DNA of 64,000 nt. It comes from Pipra filicauda. Taxonomy: Eukaryota > Chordata > Aves > Passeriformes > Pipridae. The stretch lies in contig NW_024104401.1 of NCBI RefSeq assembly GCF_003945595.2, positions 806,001-870,000 of the forward strand. The letters run 5' to 3'. A program made the translations under genes and the position numbers. The notes under the pieces are model-generated. The model was not told the origin of the DNA and ran no database searches. It saw only the letters and a list, made by a program, of their open reading frames with translations. Shown here in pieces: positions 25,301 to 36,362 of this stretch. The first letter of the stretch is position 1. Every line of letters starts with the position of its first letter.

Positions 25301-28300
25301 GCACCACATCCTCACAGTGCAGGCAGCAGAGCAGGGCCTTCATGCTCAGCACTGCAAATCTGTGTGCAGAGCAAAGCCCAGGTCATGCTGGGAGCCCTGG
25401 GCCACCCCGAGGGCATGGGAGGGAGGGGAGGACTGGGATGGAGCACCTGTTGGGGTCAGTGGGAAGGTCGTGTTCCTCCCGGCATCCCCTCCAGAAGCTG
25501 TCGACCTCCTCGGATATCTGCTCTGTGGTGATGAAAACTTGGAAGAGCAGAGCCACGAGGAGATGGGGGGAATGCTCCATCAATGGCCCTGGGCACTGGG
25601 GCTCCTGGACAATCGTCCACAGTGCCAGAGTTGCCTGCAAAAGACAAACCACCCGGACACAGTGCTCAGTGCCCGGACTTCCATGTGGCAGGGCCCAAGC
25701 ATGGCAGGGCTCCCCCTGCCAGGGGAGACTCGAGGGGAGCGCCCGGCCTGGTGCCCCTGAACCTGCTGCTAGCCCACATTTCCAGGTCAGTGCCTGCAGG
25801 GAGATGGGCAGGGAGATGCCGTGCTGGGGGAGGATGGAGAGCTGCCAGAGAGGCAACCTGGGGGAAAGCAAAGCTTCCAGAAACTCACAGCCAGGGCAAA
25901 GACAGCGGTGGTGTCCCCATCGGAGGTGCAGGTGCTGTGCCATGGCCAGTCCTCCATCACAGAGAGCAGCGTTGGCAGCACCTTCTCCAGGGTCGTTCCC
26001 GACGAGGCGATGGTCCTCCACATGACTGCAGCAGCTCTGTGGAGTCAGAGCTCTGGGTCAGGGGGCTCTCGAGCACAGCGCCCTGACCTGGGCAGCTGCA
26101 GGGGCCGGGTGACAGAGCCACAGTGCTTTCAGGGGCAGGGGATGATGGGCTCTAAAGGCTGGTGAGCCCTCAAGGCAGGTGGGGGCCGTACCTGTCACAT
26201 GAGGGGGCACAGCGCAGGAGGCTGATGGCGACATCCGCGGGGTGTGCCTGGGTCAGTGCTAGAAGGGTGTTATCCAGCACGTGCCCAGCAGACACATTGG
26301 CAGTCAGCCACCAGTGGATGGACCTCACCACAGCTGGCACCTGGAGGGGACGCAGGAGAGAGTTGGCAAGCTGCCAGAGGGAGCAATTCCCCACCTTCCC
26401 GCAAAAAGTGCTTCCCTTCCCGCCACACTGTGCCGGCCTCAAAGGCTGAGGGGCCCAGCAGACCCAGCTTGAGGGGCCACACAGTCCCTGCCCACAGGCT
26501 GCTTACTTGAGCAGAGACAACTCCCTCATCAAGAAAGGCCAAACTGGGAGCATCGGGCAGGTTCTGAATGGGTGTCCTGTCAGTGTCTGCGATGCCCTCA
26601 GTTGTTGGACTGCCAGCCTTGGCCTTGAGCTCGGTTGGGATGGGCTCAGGCTGTGCCATGGCCTTGGATGGTGAGGTCCTGGCCTTTCTACGCCGAACGG
26701 GCTTGGCTTTCCGCACCCTCTGCAGGAGAACGAAGGGCAGGGAAGAGAGGGATGTGCCATGGAGAGCTCTGACAGCGGTGCCACAGGCTGAGTAGGGACA
26801 GTAGACCCAGCCCAGGAGGCCGTGGCTGCAGGTACCTGATCAGTTCTGCAGGAAGCGGCCACGGGCACGGTCCTGTTCTGGGTTCTGGTCCCGTCCTGGA
26901 TGTGGCAAAGAGCGAGCGCGGTCAGAGCTGAGGGGCTGCGGGACAGGCCGGAGAACACGGCCCAGCCCTGCATCCACAGGCAGGGCCGGCCCCAGCATGC
27001 CCAGTGCATGGATCAGCCCTGGGCCTTCTTCCCCCCTCCCTTTCCCAGGACATGTCCACAGGACATGGGATGGGAGGAGACCCAGTCAGGTGCAGCCACC
27101 AGCCCTGGGGCCCAGCTCTGCCACTCACCCTCCTGCAGGGGCTGGAACTGCTCCACCTCCTCAGGGTGCTCTGCTGGGGTAGCCACAGGGCTTTCCTCCT
27201 CCTCCTTTTCCACCCATGCCAGCTTGGGCACCCTGGGGGGTCTCCGCTCCATGTCGCTGCTGGGCTTCAAGGCTACCTGCAGGAGAGATGGCACGGAAAA
27301 GCTCTGGGTCACCATGTCCTGCAGAAGTGCCTTGAAGGCTCTTGCAGCAGAGGAGCCTTGGGAATGCTCTGGGTCATCAAGTCCCACAGTCTGGCCTGGA
27401 GGGAATACGGGGCAGTTGGAGAGTTGCAGAAGGAGCAACCTGCCCACTTTCCCCAGGAAGTGCTTCCCTTCCCACCACACTGTGCCGGCCTCAAAGGCTG
27501 AGGGGCCCAGCAGACAGAGCTTGAGGGGCCACACAGTCCCTGCCCACAGGCTGCTTACTTGAGCAGAGACAGCTCCCTCCTCAAGAAAGGCCGGACTGGG
27601 AGCATTGGGCAGGCACTGAACGGGTGTCCTGTCAGTGTCTGCGATGCCCTCAGACGTTGCACCATCAGCCTTGGCCTTCAGCTCATTTGGGCTGGGCTCA
27701 GGCTGTGTGATGACCTTGGTTGGTGCGGTCCTGGCCTTTCTTCGTTGAACTGGAATGGATTTCTGCTCTCTCTGCAAGAGAACGAAGGGCAGGGAAGAGA
27801 GGGATGTGCCATAGAGAGCACTGACAGAGGTTCCAGGTTGAGCAGGGACAGCAGGCCCAGCCCAGGAGGCCGTGGCTGCAGGTACCTGATCAGCTCTGCG
27901 GAAGCGGCCACGGGCACGGTCCTGCTCCTGTGTCCGGTCCCATCCTGGATCTGGCAAAGAGCGAGCGCGGTCAGAGCTGAGGGGCTGCGGGACAGGCCGG
28001 AGAACACGGCCCAGCCCTGCATCCACAGGCAGGGCCAGCCCCGGCATGCCCAGTGCATGGAGCTGCCGGGGGAACAGTACCGGGCCCTCTTCCCCCTCTC
28101 CTGTTCCCTGGCCATGTACACAGGAAATGGGATGGGAAGAGGCCCATCTGGCTGCAGCCACCAGCCCTGGGGCCCAGCTCTGCCACTCACCCTCCTGCAG
28201 GGGCTGGAACTGCTCCACCTCCTCAGGGTGCTGTGCCGGGGGTACTCCAGAGCTTTCCTCCTCCTTCTTCACCCACGCCAGCTTGGGCACCCTGGGGGGT

Positions 28301-30722
28301 CTCCGCTCCATGCCTCTCTCTGGCTTTATGGCGACCTGCAGGAGAGGTGGCACAGAAAAGCTTTGGGTCACCTAAGAAATACCTTGAAGGCAGGTGCAAC
28401 AAAGGAGTCATGGGAATGCTCTGGGTCATCAAATCCCACAGTCTGGCCTGGAGGGGACTATGGGGCAGTTGGAGAGTTGCCAGAGGGAGCAACTTGCCCA
28501 CTTTCCCCCCGAGAAGTGTTTCCCTTCCCACCACACTGTGCTGCCCTCAAGGATGGAGGATGAAGGGGCCCATCAGACCCAGTTTGAGGGCCCACACAAT
28601 CCCTGCCCACAGGTTGCTTACTTGAGCAGAGATGAGTCCCTCAGCAAGAAATTCCACACTGGGATCATCGGACAGGCACTGAGCGGATTGCCCACTTTCC
28701 CCCCGAGAAGTGTTTCACCACACTGTGCTGCCCTCAAGGATGGAGGATGAAGGGGCCCATCAGACCCAGTTTGAGGGCCCACACAATCCCTGCCCACAGG
28801 TTGCTTACTTGAGCAGAGATGAGTCCCTCAGCAAGAAATTCCACACTGGGATCATCGGACAGGCACTGAGCGGATGTTGTGTCAGTGTCTGCGACGCCCT
28901 CAGTCCCTCGGGGGTCAGCCTTGGCCTTGAGCACAGTTGGGTCAGGGTCAGGCTGTGCCATCACCTTCGTTGGTGAGGCACTGGCCTTTCTACACCCAAC
29001 AGGCTTGGATTTCCGCACCCTCTGCAGGAGAATGAAGGGCAGGGAAGAGAGGGATGTGCCATGGTGAGCTCTGACAGCGGTGCCAGGCTGAGCAGGGACA
29101 GCAGGCCCAGCCCAGGAGGCCGTGGCTGCAGGTACCTGATCAGCTCTGTGGAAGCGGCCACGGGCGAGGTCCTGCTCCTGTGTCCGGTCCCGGCCTGGAT
29201 GTGGCAAAGAGCGAGCGCGGTCAGAGCTGAGGGGCTGCGGGACAGGTTGGAGAACACGGCCCAGCCCTGCATCCACAGGCAGGGCCGGCCCCGGCATGCC
29301 CAGTGCATGGAGCTGCCGGAGGATCAGCCCTGGCCCATCTTACCTCCTCCTATTCCCTGGCCATGTCCACAGGAGATGGGATGGGATGGGATGGGATATG
29401 ACGGGATGGGATGGGAAGAGGCCCATCTGGCTGCAGCCTCCAGCCCTGGGGCCCAGCTCTGCCACTCACCCTCCTGCAGGGGCTGGAACTGCTCCACCTC
29501 CTCAGGGTGCTGTGCCGGGGGTACTCCAGGGCTTTCCTCCTCCTTCACCCACGTCTGCTTGGGCACCCTGCGGGGTCTCTGCTCCATGCCTCTCTCTTGC
29601 TCCACGGCTACCTGCAGGAGAGGTGGCACAGAAGAGCTCTGGGTCACCTAAGAAATACCTTGAAGGCACCTGCAACAAAGGAGCCTTGGGAATGCTCTGG
29701 ATCATCAAGTCCCACGGTCTGGCCTGGAGGGGACATGGGGCAGTTCAAGAGCTGTCAGAGGGAGCAATTGCTCACTTTCCCCAGAGAAGTGTTTCCCTTC
29801 CCACCACACTGTGCTGGCCTCAAAGGCTGAAGGCCCACACAATCCCTGCCCACAGGCTGCTTACTTCCACAGAGATAACTCCTTCATCAAGGACCTCCAG
29901 ACTGAGAGCATCGGGCAGGCACTGAACGGGTGTGCTCTCAGTGTCTGCGATGCCCTCAGTCATTGCACCGTCAGCCTCGGTGGTGAGCTCAGGCAGCGCC
30001 GTGTTGGATTTTGTCCCGTCATCGGTCACCGCGCTGTCACAGTTTGCTGGGCCGTCAGTCAACGCGGTGCCGACTTCAGGGTGCGCCTTGAGCTCACTCG
30101 GCGTGGGGTCAGGCTGTGCCATGACCTCGGCTGGTGTGATCCTGTACAGTCCACGCCGAACACCCACGAATTTCAGAAAGGCCTGCAGAAGAACGGAGAG
30201 CAGGGAAGAGAGGGATGTGCCATAGAGAGCTCTGACAGCAGTGCCAGGCTGAGCAGGGACAGCAGGCCCAGCCCAGGAGGCCGTGGCTGCAGGTACCTGT
30301 GCCGCCCTGTGGAAGCAGCCACGGGTACGGTCCTGCTCCTGTGTCCGGTCCCGTCCTGGATCTGGCAAAGAGTGAGCGCGGTCAGAGCTGAGGGGCTGCG
30401 GGACAGGCCGGAGAACACGGCCCAGCCCTGCGCTCCACAGGCAGGGCCGGGCCCAGCATGCCCAGTGCATGGAACTGCCGGGGGATCAGCCCCAGGAACT
30501 CCTCCCCCCTCCCTTTCCCTGGCCATGTCCACAGGAGATGGGATGGGATGAGGTCCATCTGGCTGCAGCCACCAGCCCTGTGGCCCAGCTCTGCCACTCA
30601 CCCTCCTGCAGGGGCTGGAACTGCTCCACCTCCTCAGGCTGCTGTGCTGGGGCAGGCCCAGGGTCTTCCTTCTTTTTCTTCCTCCTCAGCAGCCTGGTCA
30701 CACTGAAGCGTCTCTCCGCCAT
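22383..30722 (-). CDS. Maestro heat-like repeat (MROH) family gene, copy A; one cassette exon frameshifted
   Basis: Twelve 3' exons join in phase: 26192-26340, 25889-26036, 25447-25634, 25222-25359, 24934-25048, 24669-24806, 24203-24415, 23910-24065, 23644-23745, 23164-23266, 22870-22926 and 22383-22582 (stop TGA). They encode about 568 residues of helical, HEAT-like sequence. Landmarks are RDTVWMTLSVLDNVLWSRVW, EGSMVIFTRVMTLIERA, HVCLSLLPLYFHRHDENP and IAGRYLRGQYQELQ, which match the avian MROH pattern I know. The ATG exon is 30602-30722 (MAERRFSVTRLLRRKKKKED), with A at -3 and G at +4. Between these lie four cassettes. Exon 26836-26895 is 60 bases, against 59 in copy B; the extra G shifts the frame to an early stop. 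The copy may therefore be a pseudogene or may use cassette skipping. The family's biochemical role is poorly known. Confidence 0.75.
28494..28873. repeat. Local tandem duplication of about 190 bp in copy A only
   Basis: Positions 28494-28687 recur at 28688-28873 with an 8-base difference. The duplicated block contains intron sequence and the downstream 66 codon-bases of exon a (28622-28687) with its GTAAGC donor. This leaves a truncated spare exon next to the full exon 28809-29021. Copy B has a single version (46.57-46.77 kb). Confidence 0.9.
29374..29417. repeat. (GGGAT)n tract (unit A)
   Basis: Repeated GGGAT pentamers lie in the intron between exons c and b of a cassette. Four or more GGG runs within 44 bases could form a G-quadruplex on the plus strand. 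Confidence 0.75.
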
Positions 30723-30725
30723 CCT

Positions 30726-31060
30726 ACAGTCGGGCCTCGAGGGCACCTGCTGCAGGGATCGGAGATGCCAGGGAAAAGCTCTGGGGCACGAAGCCCCAGA
30801 GAATGGCCTCGAGGGCACCTGCCGCAGGGCCTGGAGACTCCTCGCCGAAGCTCCGGGTCACCAAGTCCTGCGGTCTGGCCTCGAGGGCACCTGCAAGGCA
30901 GAAAAGCCTACGAAACACAAGTCCTGCAGCGCGGCCTCAAGGGCAGCTGCCACAGGGATTGGGGACACCTCGCAAAAGCTCCGTGTCACCAAGTCCCGTG
31001 GTCTGGCCTCGAGGACACTCGCAGCACAGAAACGCCACCAAAACGCTCCGGGTTAGCAAG
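30726..31060 (-). repeat. 72 bp minisatellite upstream of MROH copy A start codon
   Basis: Five degenerate units of about 55-72 bases each begin with GGCCTCGAGGGCACCTGC or a variant on the plus strand. In the minus-strand frame two units read AGALEARPQDLVTRSFG and AGALEAILWGFVPQSFS. The block is clearly related to the cassette microexon d (ARPWDLMIQSIPKAPLLQ). It directly abuts the start codon, so it lies in the 5' UTR or promoter. Confidence 0.75.
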
Positions 31061-31176
31061 GAAGGAGTTGGCTGCACGGGGGCTCCGCACAGCACCGCTC
31101 TGTCCCGTCCGTCCCGTCGCACGCTCCGAGGAGCACTGAGGCGTGGCCACCTCACCACCACTACTATGTCCTCACA

Positions 31177-31257
31177 TGTCACAAAGGGCCCTGTGACACC
31201 CTGCCCCGTGCCATCCCACCGTGTCACAAAGGGCCCTGTGACACCCTGCCCCGTGCC
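31177..31257. repeat. Palindromic 45-base direct doublet (unit A)
   Basis: A 36-base block is repeated at a 45-base spacing. Each copy contains TGTCACA...TGTGACA, seven-base inverted arms around AAGGGCCC. It sits about 0.5 kb upstream of the MROH start codon. Function is unknown. Confidence 0.65.
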
Positions 31258-34085
31258 CTGGGGACTCCCCCAGCCCGGCCAACCTGCCCCAGGTCGGAAG
31301 GAGTCCCTTCTCCAAAGCATCCAAGACAGCTGGACACGAACTTTAGGCACAGCTGAAAAACTAAGCAAACCCTCCCCTGCTGTGCCTGCCCACGGCAGCA
31401 GAAGGAGCCCCCTCGGCTGCCGACGCAGCCGCAGCGGGAAGGCCACGGGGCCTCCACACGAGCTGGCACGGGCTCCTTGGGAGAAGTGCCGGCTGGTGGC
31501 CCTCCCGAACACGGGGCTGTGACACACAGAAGGAACGTGGGGGCGAGGGCACCAATGCTGCTACCACCCCATTGCCCGGGGCTGCACCAAAATCAGCAGC
31601 TCTGGCAAGTCCTCGCCCAAGGAGACCTGCCACCGCCCCCAGTCCTGGTAGGGCTGGTGCCCGTCTCCTGCCCCACAGAACTGTGCCCCTGGGGCACTTC
31701 TCTGCCCCAGGGCAGCCAAAGCCAACGGGCACTGATGTCTGTGCTCTTGCAGGGGGCTGTTGGGAGCAGCAGCTGGAGCAATTGGTAGCCCTGCTCAGCA
31801 GCTGTCAGAAGGCAGAAGTTGTTGCTCCTTCCAGGAATGATTTTTCCATGGAAGTGATGACCTGCAGCACAATAACATCTTTGCTGAGAAAGCACAGAAG
31901 AATCTGGCATTTAATAATCCTAAATTCAAGAAATCAGGAATGCACGTTACTTTTCATTGCTCTACACAAGTAGTTTAAAGCAAGTTACAAACTTCCCAGG
32001 TTAATTGGCATGACCTGAGAACGTAACATATTTGGAAGTTTGCTTCCCATTCCAAATCAGCAACTCTTTTGTCTTAACAGGGTCCACTGAGAGTGAATTG
32101 CAAAAAATAAACACTAAACAAAGAGAAAAAAAATAAGAATTGGGCATTGTTTGGTTTTCAAACACTTTTCTGCTAAGGGCTAATGATATAATAATTCTTT
32201 TAAGGTATAAAAGATCTCAAGGAATGGAAGTTCACACAGTGTTGCGAAAGCAACCCAAGCAAATAAGGATATTTCAAAAAGCACCTATCTGTACCAGAGA
32301 GAGGATTAGTAAATGGTCAGTAAAGTACAGCTCTCCCCTCTTCTGCCCTGCATGACAGCCAGCACCAGTAATAAAAATAGAAAAGTCATAGATATTCTTT
32401 CTGCCCTCCAACTTGCCACCTTCCCCTCTTCACGGCCTCAGCTGCAGCCTTCTGGCAAGTCAAGCAAACAGTTCTCTCTTACACATCTTAAAAACGAACA
32501 TTCCACTCTAGCCAAAAATTTGGAAGTGATACCTCCAACCCCTGTCCACATTCCCCCCTGAAAGCCCCTCCTCTCTCTCCTTCTCAGCCCCTGTTCTTCA
32601 CCTCTGCCTGCACCGCTCTTTGCACCTGCTCCTGCAGCAACGTCCCCGGAGCCAGTCTCTCCTCCTTTTCTAATACCATCACAAAAGGGTCATCCTCTTT
32701 TCTTTCTCTCTGCAAAAACAAGAATAGTCTGAACAGGATCCTGGCCTGTAGAAAGCAGAAGAAACTTGTCTCTGCAATAATAACTCAAAACCCAACAGGC
32801 ACTTGCAGAAGATGCACGACTACACAGCCTGACCAGTGAAAAGCAAAACTTGTATTAACGCAAAGCTGTTCTCGAACTAAGCATTTTCCCTCTCCAAAAG
32901 CTACCTTCTTATAAATGCTAATATAATACACAAAATACAAGCAAAGCACACCTACCCTGCACAAAAGTTACTATTTGTCTAAACAGTCTGACATACTTGG
33001 GGCCTTTTAAAGTTAGCAGCAGAGAGACATGGTTAATTTGCACTGTCCAAATTGTACTTCGCCTTCAAAAAGACAGTGATTATAGTTGCATTAAGACCTC
33101 CTATCTGCTTAAACAGTCAATAATTTCAGACTTTTCCAGGGGACAGTTGGAAAGAACTAGGTGAAACTTTACAATGCAGAGTTTAATGAGATGTTTAATG
33201 TACTTTATATACACTTTCAGTAAGAAGATTGAACTTAACTTCATTTTCCTTCAAACAGACAACTCTGGTGCTTCCTCTGGGGCGAAAACCCATGGGCCCT
33301 ACTGCTTAATCCCTTCATGGACACAGTACTGAGGGTGGCTGCAATGCACAAACATTTAATACACATCGAACAGTCTGAATTCGCAACAAACACACAACTG
33401 ACCACGGGCAGCCCTGTATATGCACACTCTTATTAACACACACTCACTAATTCCAGGGCCAAGAGGATTTAGAGAAGCTCACTCGACACACAAGTTGATC
33501 AGTGTTTAGCAGCTTTTCTTTTTATTGACAGCACTGGAGAAGTATTGGGGAGAATCCTCCATCAATGCTTCCCATGGAATTACAAAAGCAAAATTATATG
33601 TTATATTTTCAAAGGTCATTGCACATTCATGTAAAATCCCACCTTTCTATGCCCCCTTGCTATGTAAGTCCTTTGTTTCTGGTCCATAAAAATCCTTTGT
33701 ATGATGTATCCTTGTCATCTTCAATGAATTATTTCCCAACCTTGAATGTCCAATGCTGATTGCGTACTTGTCAGTTGAAGAGATGTATCCTATCTACTTG
33801 CAGAAGTTCTTTTCCCAGTCTGTCTTTACTTGCATATCTCTTATGGAAAAGTTAAAAAATGCTCAGCAAGTTAAGCAAAAATGCAAGGTTCTTACTACAT
33901 TAGAAGTGTACATGGCTTTGGCCTAAAATAACTCTACATTAACTATTTTCTATTGAAGTGTTACTGTATTAAAATCTTAAAAATTAGAACTTCAAAGGAA
34001 AAACTTGTCCATACTAAGAAATCCAGGCTTAGCTGGGAGCATACACGATTTAGCAGCTTTTTCAATGTACAGTATTTAAGGACTG
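31258..34085. other. MROH upstream flank, no gene seen (unit A)
   Basis: The first 500 bases are GC-rich and may include the promoter. The remainder is AT-rich unique sequence shared with unit B at 50.2-53.0 kb. No supportable exon was found. Confidence 0.5.
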
Positions 34086-34178
34086 CCCACAGTCTGTCCT
34101 GGAGGGGCAGTGGAGAGCTGGAGAGAGAGCAACCTGCCCAGTTTCCCCCGAGAAGTGCTTCCCTTCCCACCACACTGG
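34086..34178 (-). pseudogene. Orphan MROH cassette fragment (unit A)
   Basis: CACAGTCTGTCCTGGAGGGG and the following bases through GTGCTTCCCTTCCCACCACA match the microexon d and adjacent intron of the MROH cassettes. The fragment lies about 3.4 kb upstream of the gene in the same orientation. The exon part is cut short relative to unit B. Confidence 0.7.
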
Positions 34179-34509
34179 GCCAGCCTGGTCACACTCCATC
34201 CTGCCCAGGGATGCCCCAGGGCTGAGCTGGGCAAATACACAGCAGGTTTTATATAAGAAAGGAAGGAACTAAAAGCACAATCTTCACATCCAAGGTATAC
34301 GACTGATGCGGGAAAAATAATTTCTAGAACGGAAACTTATCTCAAGAATTTATGATGGGCGCTAACTGCCATGGGAGACAATGAAAGCCTGGCCCTTTGG
34401 AAACTTTTTAGCAGGGAAACACCAATATGATCACATGGAAACAAGTACCACTGCTATTGGTAGTGCTGCCTGCCTCAGGATCGTGTAATGCACGGCACAG
34501 TACAGTTAG

Positions 34510-35053
34510 GTCATGAGATGCAGGAAGGAAAGAGCAGTAACCTTTCTGATAATACAACGAGGATATAAATATCCTAAGGATATAAAGCTATTAGAGAGCA
34601 TCCAAAGAAGGGCCCCGAAGATGAGGAAAGGACAAGAGGGGAAGCAGTATGAGGAACAGTTGAGGCCAACTGGCTTGTTCAGCCTGGGGAAGAGGAGACC
34701 GAGGTCAGACCTCACCAGGGTCTGCAGCTTCCTCGCTGGGAAGCGGAGGGACAGCTGATCTCTGCTCTCTGTGAGCAGGGACAGGACCCGAGGGAACGGC
34801 TGGAGCTGTGTCAGGGCAGGGTTACGATGGATCTCAGGAAAAGGTTCTTCCCCCAGAGCGTGCTGGGGCACTGAACAGTCTCCCCAGGGCAGTGGGCACG
34901 ACCCCAAAGCTACCAGAGCTCAAGGAATGTTTGGACAACACTCCCAGGGATGGGATGAGATTGTTGGGGTGTCCTGGGCAGGGCCAGGAGTTGGACTGGA
35001 TGGTCCTTGTGGATAGCCTCCAATTCTGGGCATTCTGTAATTCTATGATTCCT
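34510..35053 (+). repeat. CR1-type LINE 3' end, sense (unit A)
   Basis: The text includes AAGAAGGGCCCCGAAGATGA, GGAAAAGGTTCTTCCCCCAG and TTGGACTGGATGGTCCTTGT. It ends in the CR1 3' terminus ATTCTGTAATTCTATGATTC. It differs from the subfamily seen at 611. Confidence 0.87.
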
Positions 35054-36130
35054 AGACACTGGGAATGAAGATGGATACAATGCTCTGCCAGGAAAATAAA
35101 TGCCATTTGAAGTGCCTTGAGTCGGTTGTGCACCCAGCTATACTGCACAAAATGAGACAAAATTCAGCTGCTCCTTTAGGCAGAAAGCACAAAGAGCCAT
35201 CTCCCCACATGAAGCAGCACAATATCAAAAGCTGGCCCCCAAGCTCTTCTCCATCTCCAAATGCAAACATCAGCAAACAGATGCTTGCTAAAGTCAAATG
35301 AATTGCAAGGCTCCCAGGATACAAATTCCCAAACAAGCCAGGCCTTTGGAAACACTTCCTAGATGAATAAAAGTCTCTGCCGTAGAGGGTTGTAATAGCT
35401 GAGCTTCTACACTGCTGCACAGTCCAGGGAGAGCAGGGAGAACTCCACTCCACAGTGTTCTTGTACAGCCCAAAAGGTGGATACAGGGTTGGACCAAAGG
35501 CTTTCCACAGGGGGATGATGCTAAAATGCACTGTATTCTGGCACGTCAGTATTGCAGACCTCAGCAGGTCTGACAGACAGAGCATGCAAAGAACAACCTC
35601 CATCTGGCTATGACACAGAGGAATGGGAAGGGACATTGATTCCTTATGACAAGCAATTAGTGGCTAAAGGAAACCCAAGAACAGGCCCCTTTGAGTGAAA
35701 TGGAAAAGCAAAGTGATTTTGGCAACAGCAGTCTTTTTCCACTCAAGAACATGTTTTCATTTCTCATTCAAGTCAAGATCTCCCTCTTCTTCCCCAAGCT
35801 GGGCATTGTTTTCTTTTAAATCAGCATCTCTTCTCGCTGTGTGAATGCCCAGGCTGAAGGACAGATGAGGACTCAGAAAGATCTGGCTGCCTGTAAAATT
35901 TTTCAGAGGAAAGACTAAGTCAGGTGCTTGTGGTAAACTCACCATCTCCAGACAAAATATTTGAGGACCTGTGTAACAGTTTGTTAGGATACATCCCCGG
36001 AATAAAGACAAGTGCAACAAACATTCTAACACACAAAGTATCTTTTCATTGCAGTGAGAATAATAATAATAATAAACTTAGCAAAGAGAATCAAAAAACA
36101 AAAAAGAATACAAAATAACTGCCTTATCGG

Positions 36131-36362
36131 GTGGCATTAAAACAAACACTACTAACAGCATTTAATACAGTATAATATTAACTAGTAAAAAGGGAATTAA
36201 AGGGATACCAAAAAAGGATCTTAACACAATATTATGGATAACTATTAACATGATATCGGTTAGTAAAAAGGGAAATTAAAGGGAAATACTATGGACAACT
36301 AATTTATGTAACAATATTCAATAATAAAAGGGGAATTAAAGGGACACTAAAAGGGATATTAA
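36131..36362. repeat. Degenerate AT-rich tandem repeat (unit B)
   Basis: This is the copy of the 20285-20520 array, with a small deletion in the last unit. Confidence 0.6.

Larger units (their letters stand above)
26342..30361 (-). repeat. Four-unit exon-cassette array inside MROH copy A
   Basis: Each roughly 1 kb unit carries, in transcript order, exon c (PAQHPEEVEQFQPLQE motif), exon b (about 20 codons, RTQEQDR motif), exon a (usually 71 codons, ending near EGVISAQ) and a microexon d. Exons a are 26507-26719, 27559-27771, 28809-29021 and 29865-30182 (the last is 106 codons). Exons b are 26836-26895, 27886-27950, 29136-29194 and 30297-30361. Exons c are 27129-27276, 28191-28335 and 29470-29611, with the ATG exon as the first. 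Exon a ends in phase 0 and c starts in phase 0, so the set can be repeated or d skipped in frame. Introns are repeated as well as exons. Confidence 0.82.
19884..35730. repeat. Segmental duplication, unit A
   Basis: Sequence from about 19884 aligns in direct orientation with sequence from about 35731, and the two stay nearly identical for the whole unit. Unit A spans one MROH gene, its upstream region, an ERV-like LTR and a CR1 copy. It abuts unit B directly. The shared junction bases are only a few (CAGCA/AG), suggesting end joining or unequal exchange with minimal homology. In the last 3.7 kb I counted about a dozen substitutions plus one 25-base indel against unit B. Confidence 0.92.

Noticed and set aside
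27013..28371. A 452-codon minus-strand open frame read as one exon (and 390 codons at 45102-46274)
   Set aside because: It contains several true cassette exons plus introns that happen to be open. Splice sites and the equivalent shorter frames in other cassettes show it is not one exon.
29296..29925. Plus-strand open frames of 190-330 codons across the cassette arrays
   Set aside because: They repeat with each cassette, are antisense to phased exons, and have Pro/Ser/Ala-rich composition without domain motifs.
34506..34907. A 133-codon minus-strand open frame (and 175 codons at 53459-53986)
   Set aside because: It is antisense to a CR1 LINE 3' end and has no independent support.
35052..35636. 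A 194-codon minus-strand open frame, also at 54005-54589
   Set aside because: It has only one amino-acid change between the units, but they are too recent for that to show constraint. I saw no splice context, domain or start context, so I did not call a gene, though a transcript check would settle it.
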